Below are positions 25,331-33,739 of a stretch of 64,000 nt of DNA, piece by piece. Source of the stretch: Bacteroidota bacterium (lineage in GTDB: Bacteria > Bacteroidota > Bacteroidia > Chitinophagales > Saprospiraceae); NCBI GenBank assembly GCA_020160935.1, contig JAIUPL010000003.1, forward strand, positions 62,001-126,000. The letters are read 5' to 3'. A program made the translations under genes and the position numbers. The notes below the pieces were generated by a model. The model saw only the letters and a program-made list of their open reading frames with translations, was not told where the DNA came from and did no database searches. How positions within the stretch are numbered: the stretch's first letter is position 1; every line of letters begins with the position of its first letter.

Positions 25331-25527
25331 ATGATACTCACTTACAGCCGCGACCAATTCGTCGACGCAATCAAGGACGGAACCAAGATTCACACGATAC
25401 GGGCCGACCCGCAGCGGCGTTGGAGGACAGGGATGAATATCCAGCATTGGAGGGGGAATGGTTCGTGCCAGCAGATCAGCCAGAATGGGGCGGTCGCATC
25501 ATCCACTTCACCGATTTTCGCTATTAA
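25331..25527 (+). pseudogene. Internally deleted and frameshifted phage protein gene
   Basis: The N-terminal frame (MILTYSRDQFVDAIKDGTKI, HTIRADPQRRW, NIQHWRGN) matches the start of a common Bacteroidota phage protein. Another frame ending at 25527 reads WFVPADQPEWGGRIIHFTDFRY, which looks like that family's C-terminus. The two are in different frames only a few codons apart, so I infer loss of the middle plus a frame change near 25430-25460. The first frame stays open to 25759 but overlaps the next gene with unlikely sequence. Confidence 0.6.
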
Positions 25528-25590
25528 TCAACCAACCCCCAAAACCACCATTTTACACAATTTCCACACAATTTCAAACCACCCTTCACA

Positions 25591-25809
25591 ATGTCCGACA
25601 AAACAGACACCCTCCAATGCAGCGACGCGCTTGCCCAACTTCTTACCGACCTGCGCACCAACCAAAAAGCCTTCTTCAAATCACCGCCCGGTAGCGCCAT
25701 CCGCGCCCAAGCGCTCGAAAACTCCAAGCGGCTGGAAAAGGAACTCGACGAGTTTTTGAAAGGTCGAAACCAGCCGAAAACGGAAGCAACTTTATTTGCT
25801 ATTTACTAA
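25591..25809 (+). CDS. Hypothetical small helical protein
   Basis: A 72-residue helical protein (MSDKTDTLQCSDALAQLLTD start; ALENSKRLEKELDEFLKG in the second half). The start follows CACCCTTCACAATG, the leader type used throughout the operon. Function unknown. Confidence 0.68.
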   Translation: MSDKTDTLQCSDALAQLLTDLRTNQKAFFKSPPGSAIRAQALENSKRLEKELDEFLKGRNQPKTEATLFAIY

Positions 25810-25876
25810 AATTGAAAAAAGGAAATATATTTGGGCAATCGATCATCGGCGCCAAGCCACAAACCACGCTTACAAC

Positions 25877-26086
25877 ATGTTTCCATTTCTACAAATCTTA
25901 AATACAGGAGACGTGATCGACTACTATCCTGCATTCGTTCAGGCGCGCATTAAAACCGCCTATCGAAACAGATTCATCGACCCGAACAGAATCCCCCGGC
26001 GACGGGCAATGGAGCGACATAAAAAGATTACCTATCGGTTTCTTTACAAGAATACACACCTGAGGCATTTGTTACGGCTTCAGTGA
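25877..26086 (+). CDS. Hypothetical basic protein, last gene of rightward operon
   Basis: A 69-residue basic protein (MFPFLQILNTGDVIDYYPAF start; RNRFIDPNRIPRRRAMERHK). The start at 25877 is preferred over 25796 because the longer N-terminus overlaps the previous gene. TATATTTG at 25826-25833 could be an extra -7 box. It is followed directly by the operon's terminator. Confidence 0.6.
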   Translation: MFPFLQILNTGDVIDYYPAFVQARIKTAYRNRFIDPNRIPRRRAMERHKKITYRFLYKNTHLRHLLRLQ

Positions 26087-26095
26087 GGCGTGTGG

Positions 26096-26128
26096 GAGGG
26101 CTTGCAAATGCGCAGGCCCTCTTTTTTT
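26096..26128 (+). terminator. Terminator of the rightward operon
   Basis: GAGGGC (26096-26101) pairs with GCCCTC (26116-26121), followed by seven T. It ends the rightward operon where it meets the leftward operon. Confidence 0.8.
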
Positions 26129-26148
26129 GTGCCTACACAACTGGACAC

Positions 26149-26183
26149 AAAAAAGGCCCGGCAGTCGTGCGACTGCCAGGCCC
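26149..26183 (-). terminator. Terminator of the leftward operon
   Basis: On the minus strand GGCAGTCG pairs with CGACTGCC inside a longer GGCC stem, followed by six T. It faces the previous terminator, so the two operons end within 55 bp of each other. Confidence 0.82.
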
Positions 26184-26208
26184 ATCATCAAACCAAATGA
26201 AATCCGAT

Positions 26209-26445
26209 TTAGGAGAGGAGGCGCCCGCCAAACAGGCCACCTATGGTTGTACCCGAAAAGAAGACGCGGAAAACGATCACCAGGAGTGAAAGGATTGCCT
26301 GCACTATGTTCGTCCAGTCAATCCCTACAATCTGCTCGGCGGTGCCAGCCGGAACCTCCTTGCCCGTGAGTAGTTGAACTACCGAAAGCAGGAACGATAC
26401 AGCCGCGACCCAAAAGATTTTGGATTTAAAAATACCCTTTTGCAT
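26209..26445 (-). CDS. Small two-span membrane protein, possibly holin-related
   Basis: A 78-residue protein with two hydrophobic segments (KIFWVAAVSFLLSVVQLL; IVQAILSLLVIVFRVFF) and a glycine-rich end. The start follows the recurrent leader CAATCACACTTCATTTATG plus 5 bp. It is the last gene of the leftward operon, near the LydA-like holin, so an auxiliary lysis role is plausible. Confidence 0.68.
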   Translation of the reverse strand: MQKGIFKSKIFWVAAVSFLLSVVQLLTGKEVPAGTAEQIVGIDWTNIVQAILSLLVIVFRVFFSGTTIGGLFGGRLLS

Positions 26446-26479
26446 GTTACATAAATGAAGTGTGATTGAAAAAGGCTTG

Positions 26480-26938
26480 CTAATCCACGTAAGGCTGTAT
26501 ATCGCTGGCAATGATATAGCCACTACCGCCCTCTTCAATGAACCCATAAGGAACACCGGAGCAAGTAAAGTGCTCGTCTTTGCCAGGGTCATATGCACTC
26601 ATCCCGAAAGTCGACGTCCCCTGAACGCTGGTTACGGTAAACGGCATTATTTCGTTGGAAATAATAAATCCCTGCAGCCCTACATAAATAGTCAGGGTAG
26701 GAGCGCAGTCATCGCCAGGTTGGTCAAGGAAAACAATTCGCGCAGCATCCGTATCCATACCCAACGGCATGTCGAAGATCGAGCAGGGCGAAGGCACCGC
26801 CTGAAGGCTGAAAGGGGGCTGAACCTCGAAATTCGAAACCAGGGCGACTGAGGGCGCGCCAGAATCAGCATTGGCAGCGATAGCAGGGGTGCAGGAGAAA
26901 AGTCCGAGGACAGCGAGAAGCAAAATGAAATAACGCAT
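26480..26938 (-). CDS. Secreted or lipoprotein-like element protein
   Basis: A 152-residue protein with an N-terminal signal (MRYFILLLAVLGLFSCTPAI). LFSC could be a lipobox; a cleavage after AIAA is also possible. The mature part is beta-rich (CAPTLTIYVGLQGFIISN). Exported proteins are uncommon in phage late operons, but this element has three. It could alter the host surface or act in superinfection exclusion. Unproven. Confidence 0.7.
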   Translation of the reverse strand: MRYFILLLAVLGLFSCTPAIAANADSGAPSVALVSNFEVQPPFSLQAVPSPCSIFDMPLGMDTDAARIVFLDQPGDDCAPTLTIYVGLQGFIISNEIMPFTVTSVQGTSTFGMSAYDPGKDEHFTCSGVPYGFIEEGGSGYIIASDIQPYVD

Positions 26939-27026
26939 GTTTGAAGCGATTTTGAAGTGAAACAATGATTTGAATCCTCAAAATTATTTCAAAATGAGTT
27001 AAAATTGTTTTAAGTAGGCAAACGTG

Positions 27027-27371
27027 TTACCCGTTTTCCTCATCCTCAACTGGCTCGTTTTTCGGCTCAGTTTCAGCGCTACCAATTGCGGATTCGGCCC
27101 TTTTAAAGACTGCTGCCCACAACTTTTCCACACCAGCCAGCACTTGCTCTGATGTAAGGCCGATCAGGCCGCATATCCCGAATGTAAGATGAACGGATAC
27201 AGTCGTGTAATACATCAAGGCAGACCCCGCGGCTACACAAAGCACGAAGGCGGTAAGCGCTTCGATCAGCGCCCGGCGTATGGTAAGCCCATTCCGAAAG
27301 GCGCGGATCGCGCCGGCTGCAGCGCCAAACGCGGCGCTTGAGGCAAGAAATTTCCAGTTGTCAAAGTCCAT
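27027..27371 (-). CDS. LydA-like phage holin
   Basis: A 114-residue protein with three hydrophobic segments after MDFDNWKFLASSAAFGAAAG and an IRRALIEALTAFVLCVAAGS motif, then GICGLIGLTSEQVLAGVEKL, matching the LydA/phage_holin pattern. Holins permeabilise the inner membrane at lysis. No partner endolysin is recognisable in the element. The ATG at 27371 is chosen because the upstream extension is Arg-rich and runs into the odd GC-rich gap. Confidence 0.72.
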   Translation of the reverse strand: MDFDNWKFLASSAAFGAAAGAIRAFRNGLTIRRALIEALTAFVLCVAAGSALMYYTTVSVHLTFGICGLIGLTSEQVLAGVEKLWAAVFKRAESAIGSAETEPKNEPVEDEENG

Positions 27372-28452
27372 AACGAAGCGGATTAAAGGTGTTCTGAATA
27401 AAGGCAAATGTAGTGCCACGTCTGCACCCAATCCGGTAACCTGGTAAGGGATGTAATCACACACACACACAGCAGCAGGCAAGTTACGGGGGCGGCGGAC
27501 ACACGCGCAAGGTGTTCGGGCGCTCCTCGCCGGTCGCCTACGCCTCCGCGGTCGTCGGTCGTGCCTCCCTCCTCCCTTGTGCGGCTTGGACTCCCGGCTC
27601 CGGTGCGTCCGCTCCACCTTGCGCTTAGTGCCGCCTAACCCCCGTGTGCCCTTCGGTGCCTGCGCGTGTGCGTGGGCGCTCTTGCCGGGGCGTTCCGGCC
27701 TTTTCGTTTTCCATGCCTCGTTTGCTTGCCCCCCGTCCTCGTTTGCGCCGCGCGTTTCGGGCGCTGTGTTGCTTTTGCCCTTGCTGTTCGGCTGTCGTGC
27801 CGCGCTGGCCGGGTTTCTGTCCGTCGTGCCTTGCTCCTTTTCCGGTTCCGGCGTCCGCGCCGGTTCCGGCTGGTGGGGTGGGGGCCGTCCTGGCCGGTTT
27901 TGCTTCGGTCGGCTTTTCCGGGTCGCGCTCGTGTGCGGCTGCCGTTGCTGCAGGTTTGTCGGTTGTTGCGCTGCTTCCTTCGTCTTGCTCGGTTTCAGTC
28001 GGTTGCGCTGCGGGGCTTGATGGTGCTGTGCGTGCTGCGGTGCCGGGTGCTGTTGTGTTTCGTGCGGCTTCTCGTCGTCCCGGCGCTCTTGCCTCCAGGT
28101 CGTCTGCGCTCGTTCGTTCGGTTGCGGCGGCTGGTGGCTTGCTCGTCGTTTGCCCGGCCGCTGGCCAGGCTTGTCCGGCTGGCGTTCGTCCCGGCGCTGC
28201 TTTCTCGGGTGGTGGTTCTGGTTCCTGGGCGTCGGCCGCGCTGGCTGTGCAGTCGGGCTGTGCGGTGCTTGTTTGGTCCGCTTCGCTTCCGGCGTGGCTC
28301 GTGTCGGCCGGTTTCGCTCCTGCTCCGGGCTGGTGGTTTCGCCCGGGCGTTTCTTCGCAGGGCTCGCTTTTTTAGCGGGCTCTGCTCACCCAAAAAGAAA
28401 AACCGCCCCGCAGTTCCTGCGGTAGCGGCCAACACATTCACGCTTACAGTTT
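27372..28452. other. 1.08-kb gap with an almost adenine-free plus strand
   Basis: From 27661 to 28380 (720 nt) I count nine A on the plus strand. The minus strand, which is the strand of the operon transcript, is therefore almost free of T. Stop codons all contain T, so all three minus frames stay open for hundreds of codons but also lack ATG. Plus-strand frames of 240-266 codons also exist and read as Cys/Arg/Val/Leu-rich low complexity. I call no gene. It sits where tail genes usually follow the head-tail adaptor. Confidence 0.85.
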
Positions 28453-28731
28453 TTATGCCTTCATAGAGGCAGGGATGTCGCACTCAATAGCGGTATAGTC
28501 AATACTTACCTGGGCGACATTCTGAACGACATAATCATTCCCGTCCCAAATTATCTTCCACGATGGGAGCACGTCAGTCCGTGCTCGAACTGTGAAAACG
28601 ACATTCGTTTTTGCGATCTGGAAATTATTGTGATAACTCACTTTTGCCCACACGGTTTCGATAGATACGGAAGCATCGTCCAATATTTCGATACGCCTGT
28701 TGAGGTCACTGAATTGAATTTTCTTCGCCAT
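28453..28731 (-). CDS. Phage head-tail adaptor (head closure, SPP1 gp16-like)
   Basis: A 92-residue protein of the head-tail joining family: LNRRIEIL near residue 10, VWAKVSYHNN near 27, FTVRARTDVLPSWKIIWDGN near 46 and YVVQNVAQVS near 67. It would close the head-tail interface. It is 2 bp after the connector gene and is the last recognisable structural gene; the next genes that should follow (tail completion, tail tube) are missing. Confidence 0.82.
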   Translation of the reverse strand: MAKKIQFSDLNRRIEILDDASVSIETVWAKVSYHNNFQIAKTNVVFTVRARTDVLPSWKIIWDGNDYVVQNVAQVSIDYTAIECDIPASMKA

Positions 28732-28733
28732 AC

Positions 28734-29291
28734 CTATTTGTTAAGGACATACTGATTCAGGATGTTGTTGATATAGTTCATGTCCGAAATGTCCTGATCG
28801 GCGCCGTTTTCATGCCAGTATGCCAACATCTGACGAATCAGCGTAGGAAACATTGCCGGGAGGTCCTCACCAGTACCACTACCTGCAGTGTATGTGATCC
28901 GGATGCGGTTCAGACCTTCGCCAAGAGAAAACCCGGCTGACAGCATCTTTACCCGCGCTGGGCGACCGATGCGGTCCACACTGTATTTCGCGGTATCAAT
29001 CTCCTGCCACTCAGCGCCGTCCCAATACTCCACCGATTCAACAGAAGCAACCAAGCCGAATTTCAACTTGAATATCGAATTGCCTGGCCAGTCATCCCAA
29101 AACTCTACAACCTCGTGCTCGCCAATGCACCGCGACGTGTAGCGCTGTATGTAATCCTTTGCGGAAAGCAGCATGGATTCTACAAGGTCCTCGTATGCCC
29201 GGTCCAGACCGCTCAGTTTCAGGTATATCCGAGCATCTTCAACAGACAACGGATAGTACGCAGTAGTCTCGGTAAGTTGGTAGATAGCCAT
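28734..29291 (-). CDS. Head-tail connector (gp6-like)
   Basis: A 185-residue protein with the gp6/phiE125 gp8 pattern: PLSVEDARIYLKLSGLDRAY, ESMLLSAKDYIQRYTSRCIG near 40, then a beta-rich middle and a helical end (PTLIRQMLAYWHENGADQDI). It would form a ring below the portal. Overlaps the stop of the preceding membrane protein by 1 bp. Confidence 0.87.
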   Translation of the reverse strand: MAIYQLTETTAYYPLSVEDARIYLKLSGLDRAYEDLVESMLLSAKDYIQRYTSRCIGEHEVVEFWDDWPGNSIFKLKFGLVASVESVEYWDGAEWQEIDTAKYSVDRIGRPARVKMLSAGFSLGEGLNRIRITYTAGSGTGEDLPAMFPTLIRQMLAYWHENGADQDISDMNYINNILNQYVLNK

Positions 29292-29857
29292 TATCGGAAC
29301 AGGAGGTTATAGGTAATCACATTCCCCGCAGTGTAACCCAGGAACGACAGACCAGCATCGAAAACGTAATGCAACACCGGCCGATCCTCACCGATGGTAA
29401 TCAAGGCACCGGCCGAAAAGCCGAAAACCTGCGTCGTTGAGGCGAGTAGGTGTTTGGCGTCGGTGAAGTAGATCGGCGTTCTGTTTCTACCGTTTTTCGG
29501 GTCGAAACCCCAATACTTGTTTTTCCACGATTCAGGGCCCCAAAATCGTCGGTTGGCATCAGGGAAAACCTTGAAAAAACGCTCATTATGGTGCATTAAT
29601 ACTTCGTGCGTGCCCCAGGCCGCACCCGAACCAAATGCCAGCAGCGTTGCAGGTATGAGGTTCTTTTTCGGTCGGTAGGTAGTGAACGAATTGAAGAAGT
29701 TGCGGAGAGGGTGCTTTTTCACAGGCTCGGAAGGGTAGAGGCGTAGCGCCGCCTTTTCTTTAATTCCCCAACAGCGACGATGTACGGTTGTATCAGCCGT
29801 TTGACCGGCCAGGTTCAGGGCCCCAGAAGCCAAGATTACAAAAATGAACGTGCGCAT
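29291..29857 (-). CDS. Exported element protein of unknown function
   Basis: A 188-residue protein with a signal peptide (MRTFIFVILASGALNLAGQT) and two later hydrophobic stretches (LIPATLLAFGSGAAWGTHEV; ALITIGEDRPVLHYVFDAGL). The aromatic block ANRRFWGPESWKNKYWGFDP near 115 is distinctive. Related proteins occur in other Bacteroidota prophages, with no assigned role. Its place between capsid and connector genes is unusual. Confidence 0.7.
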   Translation of the reverse strand: MRTFIFVILASGALNLAGQTADTTVHRRCWGIKEKAALRLYPSEPVKKHPLRNFFNSFTTYRPKKNLIPATLLAFGSGAAWGTHEVLMHHNERFFKVFPDANRRFWGPESWKNKYWGFDPKNGRNRTPIYFTDAKHLLASTTQVFGFSAGALITIGEDRPVLHYVFDAGLSFLGYTAGNVITYNLLFR

Positions 29858-29864
29858 GATCGGA

Positions 29865-31334
29865 TTAGGTTGTATGTGAAACAATCGTAACAGCACCAGC
29901 ATTGCTGATGTATGTCAGCCACTTTGTGCCATCAGGCGACTTTGAAAGTGTCTTTCGATAACTATTGTACACAAGAGTAGCGCCCGTGTAGTCGTTGGTT
30001 TTAAAGTTGTAGCCAACCTCGTTTGAGGCAAAACCGCTTTTCGCGTCGTTCGACTCAAAATTGCGGGCAAAAACGTTGTCTGTGCATGAGCCTGCAATCC
30101 AGTTGTATTTGAACGAGCCATGTGTGGTGTTGTACTGGAATGTATTTAGTAGAAAATTCCACAAAAACTGGCAACCAATTCGACAATAAGAAAAGTCAGT
30201 ACCAATGTGATTGACTTGGAATTCTATACCGATTTCATTTCCGACAAACCTGGCTCCAATTGTATTCAAGTACGAATCGTAACCGATCGTGAATGAATGC
30301 GACTGGTAATCGGCAGTTTGTTTCCAAACCGAATTAAGGGCAGAGAGGGTCGAGGAATAAATTTTTACATTTTTGACTTTGTACCCTCCAAATGCTTTGT
30401 AATCCTGATAAGAAGAGGTTACAGGGCAAAACAACGATGAGCCTCCGCGTGTGAAGTAAAAGTTTGTCGATGAGTTCGACCAGTATGGGTCTGTCGAAAG
30501 GTTTGCGCTGAGAAGTGGCTGCCAGTAGGTAGGCTCCGACGCCGGAGTTTTGTTCGTATTTGCCTGAATGCAGACATACAGAATATTACCATCTTGAACA
30601 GCATTATTGACCGAATATGCCGTAGCGTTGCTCCATGCCGCAGGATTAACAGCCCACCTGCGAAAAGTTAGGTTCCTCCAGTCAAACGGGGCATCCACAT
30701 TGTCAACAGTGTCAATCCTGCGAGAAATTACACCCTTGAAACCGCTGATAATCGTTGCAAAATCTGCATAGAACGAGTCATACATGTAATCGCCTCCACC
30801 CGGATTTGCAATGTACTCCCCCGGCAATGGGTTGTATTCAAGGATGTCTGTCGGATACAGCGCAGACCTGCATTGCTTGAGCAGGGTAGAACTAGTCAAG
30901 GCTGTTACCAAAAGTGGTTCTGTAACGCCTGTCTGCTCGCTGGCTGCAATGGGCGTGGTAAGATTCAGCATGAACCATCGAGCCGCAAAATCGGTAATAA
31001 GGTACTGCTTGCCCGGCGTCAAATCCTCGTTGTCAAGCAAATCAAACAATTCCTCGTAAGTCAGGGATTGAACGTATTGCATCGGCGCATCGTCACCTGG
31101 GGCAGGGAGAAACTCCCATTCGTCAGGCCTCAAATTGGCGCGATCACCTTCCACCTGAATCATGTACCGCCCACCAAGATTAGGAAGATTGAAGGATGAC
31201 GTATTACCTCCATAGGTATTGCCAATTAGTTCGTACAAGGCGCGAAAATGAGTTGATGAAAGCGCCGCCCCGTCGCAACGCTTCCAGCCGCGCGGAGTTT
31301 GGTTTCCTGCAAATAGTGCGATTTGACCAATCAT
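29865..31334 (-). CDS. Tail-collar-domain receptor-binding-like protein
   Basis: A 489-residue protein. Residues 1-60 are a phage tail collar domain (MIGQIALFAGNQTPRGWKRC, then GGNTSSFNLPNLGGRYM). About 75-110 holds YEELFDLLDNEDLTPGKQYL with ITDF, a motif of Bacteroidota phage fibres. About 235-275 resembles a small carbohydrate-binding module (AYSVNNAVQDGNILYVCIQA). The C-terminus has repeating N/F/G strands that may form a beta-helix. Probably an adsorption protein. Found among head genes, not in a tail module. Confidence 0.78.
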   Translation of the reverse strand: MIGQIALFAGNQTPRGWKRCDGAALSSTHFRALYELIGNTYGGNTSSFNLPNLGGRYMIQVEGDRANLRPDEWEFLPAPGDDAPMQYVQSLTYEELFDLLDNEDLTPGKQYLITDFAARWFMLNLTTPIAASEQTGVTEPLLVTALTSSTLLKQCRSALYPTDILEYNPLPGEYIANPGGGDYMYDSFYADFATIISGFKGVISRRIDTVDNVDAPFDWRNLTFRRWAVNPAAWSNATAYSVNNAVQDGNILYVCIQANTNKTPASEPTYWQPLLSANLSTDPYWSNSSTNFYFTRGGSSLFCPVTSSYQDYKAFGGYKVKNVKIYSSTLSALNSVWKQTADYQSHSFTIGYDSYLNTIGARFVGNEIGIEFQVNHIGTDFSYCRIGCQFLWNFLLNTFQYNTTHGSFKYNWIAGSCTDNVFARNFESNDAKSGFASNEVGYNFKTNDYTGATLVYNSYRKTLSKSPDGTKWLTYISNAGAVTIVSHTT

Positions 31335-31408
31335 GATTTTGAATGTTGATTTTTATGAAAAAAGGCCCCCCCGAACTCGTTCGAAGGGGCCGGGCCGAAA
31401 GCGAAGGA

Positions 31409-31825
31409 TTACTTCCTGAATATTGCAGCGGTTCGGAGCCGCACCGTTCGAGAGCCAGAAGGCGTGATTGCATACACGCGAATCCGTCGAGCGTACAGAA
31501 TCCCATCCCATCCGTATTCGTCGTAAGAGGATGCAGGGCCGTCTATGGTGATGCTTGTCGAGTGATTCCACCATAGTGTACCATCGTTCGAAAATTGCAG
31601 GTACACCGTTCCCGCATTTGCGCCGGTAAGCGAGTCCGCTCGCACATGAACCGAATACTTCCAGTTCGCAGGTTTCGATTTTGAGTCTGTCAGGCCCAGG
31701 TACAGAATGGCAGTATCCTGATTCGTAAGGGTTTGGTCATCGCTGTACGTGATCGGCACCTGCGCAGTAAGGCTCGAAAAGGACGCCACCAGAGCCAACA
31801 GGAGAATGAGAAATTTGTATTTCAT
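31409..31825 (-). CDS. Exported beta-rich element protein
   Basis: A 138-residue protein with a clear signal peptide (MKYKFLILLLALVASFSSLT, cleavage after AQ) and a beta-sandwich-like mature part (ADSLTGANAGTVYLQFSNDG, YARRIRVYAITPSGSRTVRL). No family recognised. It precedes the tail-collar gene. A signal peptide on a gene in the structural block is odd. Confidence 0.72.
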   Translation of the reverse strand: MKYKFLILLLALVASFSSLTAQVPITYSDDQTLTNQDTAILYLGLTDSKSKPANWKYSVHVRADSLTGANAGTVYLQFSNDGTLWWNHSTSITIDGPASSYDEYGWDGILYARRIRVYAITPSGSRTVRLRTAAIFRK

Positions 31826-31849
31826 GAATAACTGATTGAAAATGATAAA

Positions 31850-32002
31850 AAATTGAAGCGGAAGGCTTCCGTTTTGCTTCCGGCTGCCTTCCGCTCGGTT
31901 TCCGGCTCGCTTCCGCTTCGACTTCCGTTGCTTCCGCTCCATTTCCGGAATGCTTCCGGCCGGCTTCCGCTTTGGCTTCCGTCACTTCCGCTTCCCTTCC
32001 GC
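31850..32002 (-). repeat. Array of about 15 CGGAA words between two late genes
   Basis: On the minus strand the word CGGAA (usually CGGAAGC) recurs about 15 times in roughly 150 bp at irregular 8-16-bp spacing. Every TTCC on the plus strand here is followed by G. The stretch lies after the stop of the 32003-32260 gene and before the ATG at 31825, so it appears non-coding. The coiled-coil gene at 20722-21768 has the same word on its coding strand. Confidence 0.75.
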
Positions 32003-32260
32003 CTACTCTTCCGGGGCTTCCGGGCCTTTTCCGCTCTCCTTGCCTTTTCCAGCGCCCTTGCCTTTTTGTGCTGCAGTATCTTCGGGCGTTGTACCGGTTC
32101 CCTCATACGCTGCAACTTCCTCTGCCGAAGCCACCCGCACGACATGAAGTTTCTGCAGTTTAGCGAAGTCTTTTTCCTGAATTACGCCGGTTTCGCCAGC
32201 GTGATAGCCGTAACCGTAAGGATTACCCGCCTGCAAAAAATGAACGATTTTCTTTGCCAT
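32003..32260 (-). CDS. Small capsid-module protein
   Basis: An 85-residue protein directly downstream of the major capsid gene. The first 55 residues look folded (MAKKIVHFLQAGNPYGYGYH; FAKLQKLHVVRVASAEEVAA). The tail is Lys/Gly-rich (GKGAGKGKESGKGPEAPEE). Position suggests a decoration or head-associated protein, but I do not recognise a family. The leader CAAATCACACTTTAACATG follows the operon's pattern. Confidence 0.7.
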   Translation of the reverse strand: MAKKIVHFLQAGNPYGYGYHAGETGVIQEKDFAKLQKLHVVRVASAEEVAAYEGTGTTPEDTAAQKGKGAGKGKESGKGPEAPEE

Positions 32261-32298
32261 GTTAAAGTGTGATTTGAAATGAAAAGGATCGAGGCGCC

Positions 32299-33705
32299 TT
32301 AGGACACCTCGATCTCGTTGCATACGGTGAATGATTTGTTGTGAGCCACGCCGAGGTCATACCAGGAGTGGATGATCAGTTCGACGAGCGCGTCTTTGCC
32401 TTTCGTGTAAGGATTTACCAGCAAGTCAATGCCGCCCCACTGGGAAATGATCAGATCGGCCCAGTTACCGAAAATCATGGCGTGGAGGTTCGTGCCCGAT
32501 CCTTTCGAAAGGTTTTTCGGAACATTGTTCGAGGCCAGGGCGCGGTAGCCGTTGACGGTGGCGTTGCGGTTCGGCCCTTCCCAGATGAAGCCGTTGCCGG
32601 CCACATCCCGTTTTTCCGTTTTCAGGTAACCCGCTACACCCGGAGTGGTGATGTATCCGAGCGCGCCCATGTCCGCGTTTTCGAGTGCGCATTTCGTCTC
32701 GAATTCCACGATACGAGCCCAGTCCAGCAGACCGCCGTCAGTGCCCAGGTCGATGTCGCCGATACCAGATACATTCATGACGCCCTGGGGCACACCCGAC
32801 GCGCCAGCGCCGTTGATTGCTGCGATGTCGAGCGCCTGCATGACAGCCATGTTCAATTGACGACGGATGAAGTTTTCCATCGGCAGGTTCGACTGCACAA
32901 TGTTCTGTTTCGATACATCGGTGAAGGCGGTCAGACGTTTCGGAGTCAGCGACAGCAGTTCAAAACCGGGTGTGGTTTCGCTTGCAGTTGCGTTTTCAGT
33001 ACTGGCCCAGGATGCCGCTGCAGCGCTGGAATTGCGCGGGAAAGACAGGTGTTGCGTCTGATTTCCGAAGTACGTTGCCCCCATATCCAGCACCGAAAGG
33101 CGAGGGTACAGAAATTCGATCAGTTTGCCGAGGGCAGTCTCAATGGTGTAGCCACCCGTTGCTCCTGTATTCGCAGTAATATCACGACGTTCGACGCCGT
33201 CCCAATCGTTTTGGGCCTGGGAAATGAGGAATGATGGAATGTGCAGGTTGCCAGTAAATGTGATGTCACCGCCTGCGCTTCGCGCTTCATTCGCGGCTTC
33301 CTGCATCATTTCACCTTCGAGCCCTTCCGGTGCACGATTGGCAACGACGGCCTGAATGGCTTTGATGAGGGAGTAATTTTTCCGGGCGTTTTCCTTGCTG
33401 TCCCCACGGTTTTTGATGACGCCAACCGTGGTCGTTGAGCGCTGTTCGGGAGCGCCTTCCGAATCGCTGTCGGTGCTGGCAGCACCACCGGCACGGGAAA
33501 GGATGTCTACTGAGGCAGTCAAACGGCTGATGGTCTGATCGAGCGAGTTGATGTTGCGCTGTTCAGTTTCGAAAGCGGGACCGTCCGTATCCTCCACCCA
33601 TTCGGGAGTGCCGAGTTTGGCCGAAATCGCAGCGAAACGAATATCCGCTTGCGCCCGCGCTTCCCGCGCTTCTCGCAGTTGTTGAAAAAGAGGTTGAGTA
33701 CTCAT
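32299..33705 (-). CDS. Major capsid protein (HK97 fold)
   Basis: A 468-residue protein. Residues 1-75 form a coiled N-terminal delta-domain-like scaffold (LFQQLREAREARAQADIRFA) that the upstream protease would remove. The body fits HK97 capsids: FPRNSSAAAASWASTENATA near 225, LTPKRLTAFTDVSKQNI near 253, GVPQGVMNVSG near 305 and the C-terminal IFGNWADLIISQWGGIDLLV near 415. Gene order protease-capsid supports the call. Confidence 0.93.
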   Translation of the reverse strand: MSTQPLFQQLREAREARAQADIRFAAISAKLGTPEWVEDTDGPAFETEQRNINSLDQTISRLTASVDILSRAGGAASTDSDSEGAPEQRSTTTVGVIKNRGDSKENARKNYSLIKAIQAVVANRAPEGLEGEMMQEAANEARSAGGDITFTGNLHIPSFLISQAQNDWDGVERRDITANTGATGGYTIETALGKLIEFLYPRLSVLDMGATYFGNQTQHLSFPRNSSAAAASWASTENATASETTPGFELLSLTPKRLTAFTDVSKQNIVQSNLPMENFIRRQLNMAVMQALDIAAINGAGASGVPQGVMNVSGIGDIDLGTDGGLLDWARIVEFETKCALENADMGALGYITTPGVAGYLKTEKRDVAGNGFIWEGPNRNATVNGYRALASNNVPKNLSKGSGTNLHAMIFGNWADLIISQWGGIDLLVNPYTKGKDALVELIIHSWYDLGVAHNKSFTVCNEIEVS

Positions 33706-33739
33706 GTCAAAAATGAAGTGTGATTGAAAAAAAAAGAAG

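Noticed and set aside
27661-28380. Diversity-generating retroelement repeat as cause of adenine loss
   Set aside because: No reverse transcriptase or template repeat is present, and the block is much longer than a variable repeat.
27644-28466. Plus-strand frames of 240-266 codons in the adenine-poor block
   Set aside because: Several frames are open at once because the DNA lacks A. The products are Cys/Arg/Val/Leu-rich low complexity with no conserved motif, and the direction opposes the operon.
27995-28483. Minus-strand 162-codon frame in the same block
   Set aside because: Open only because the strand lacks T. Its ATG lies inside the region after the adaptor stop and the product is Arg/Thr/Ser-rich. 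It overlaps the adaptor gene end.
32341-33234. 297-codon frame antisense to the major capsid gene
   Set aside because: Shadow of the capsid codon pattern; the capsid frame has clear family motifs.
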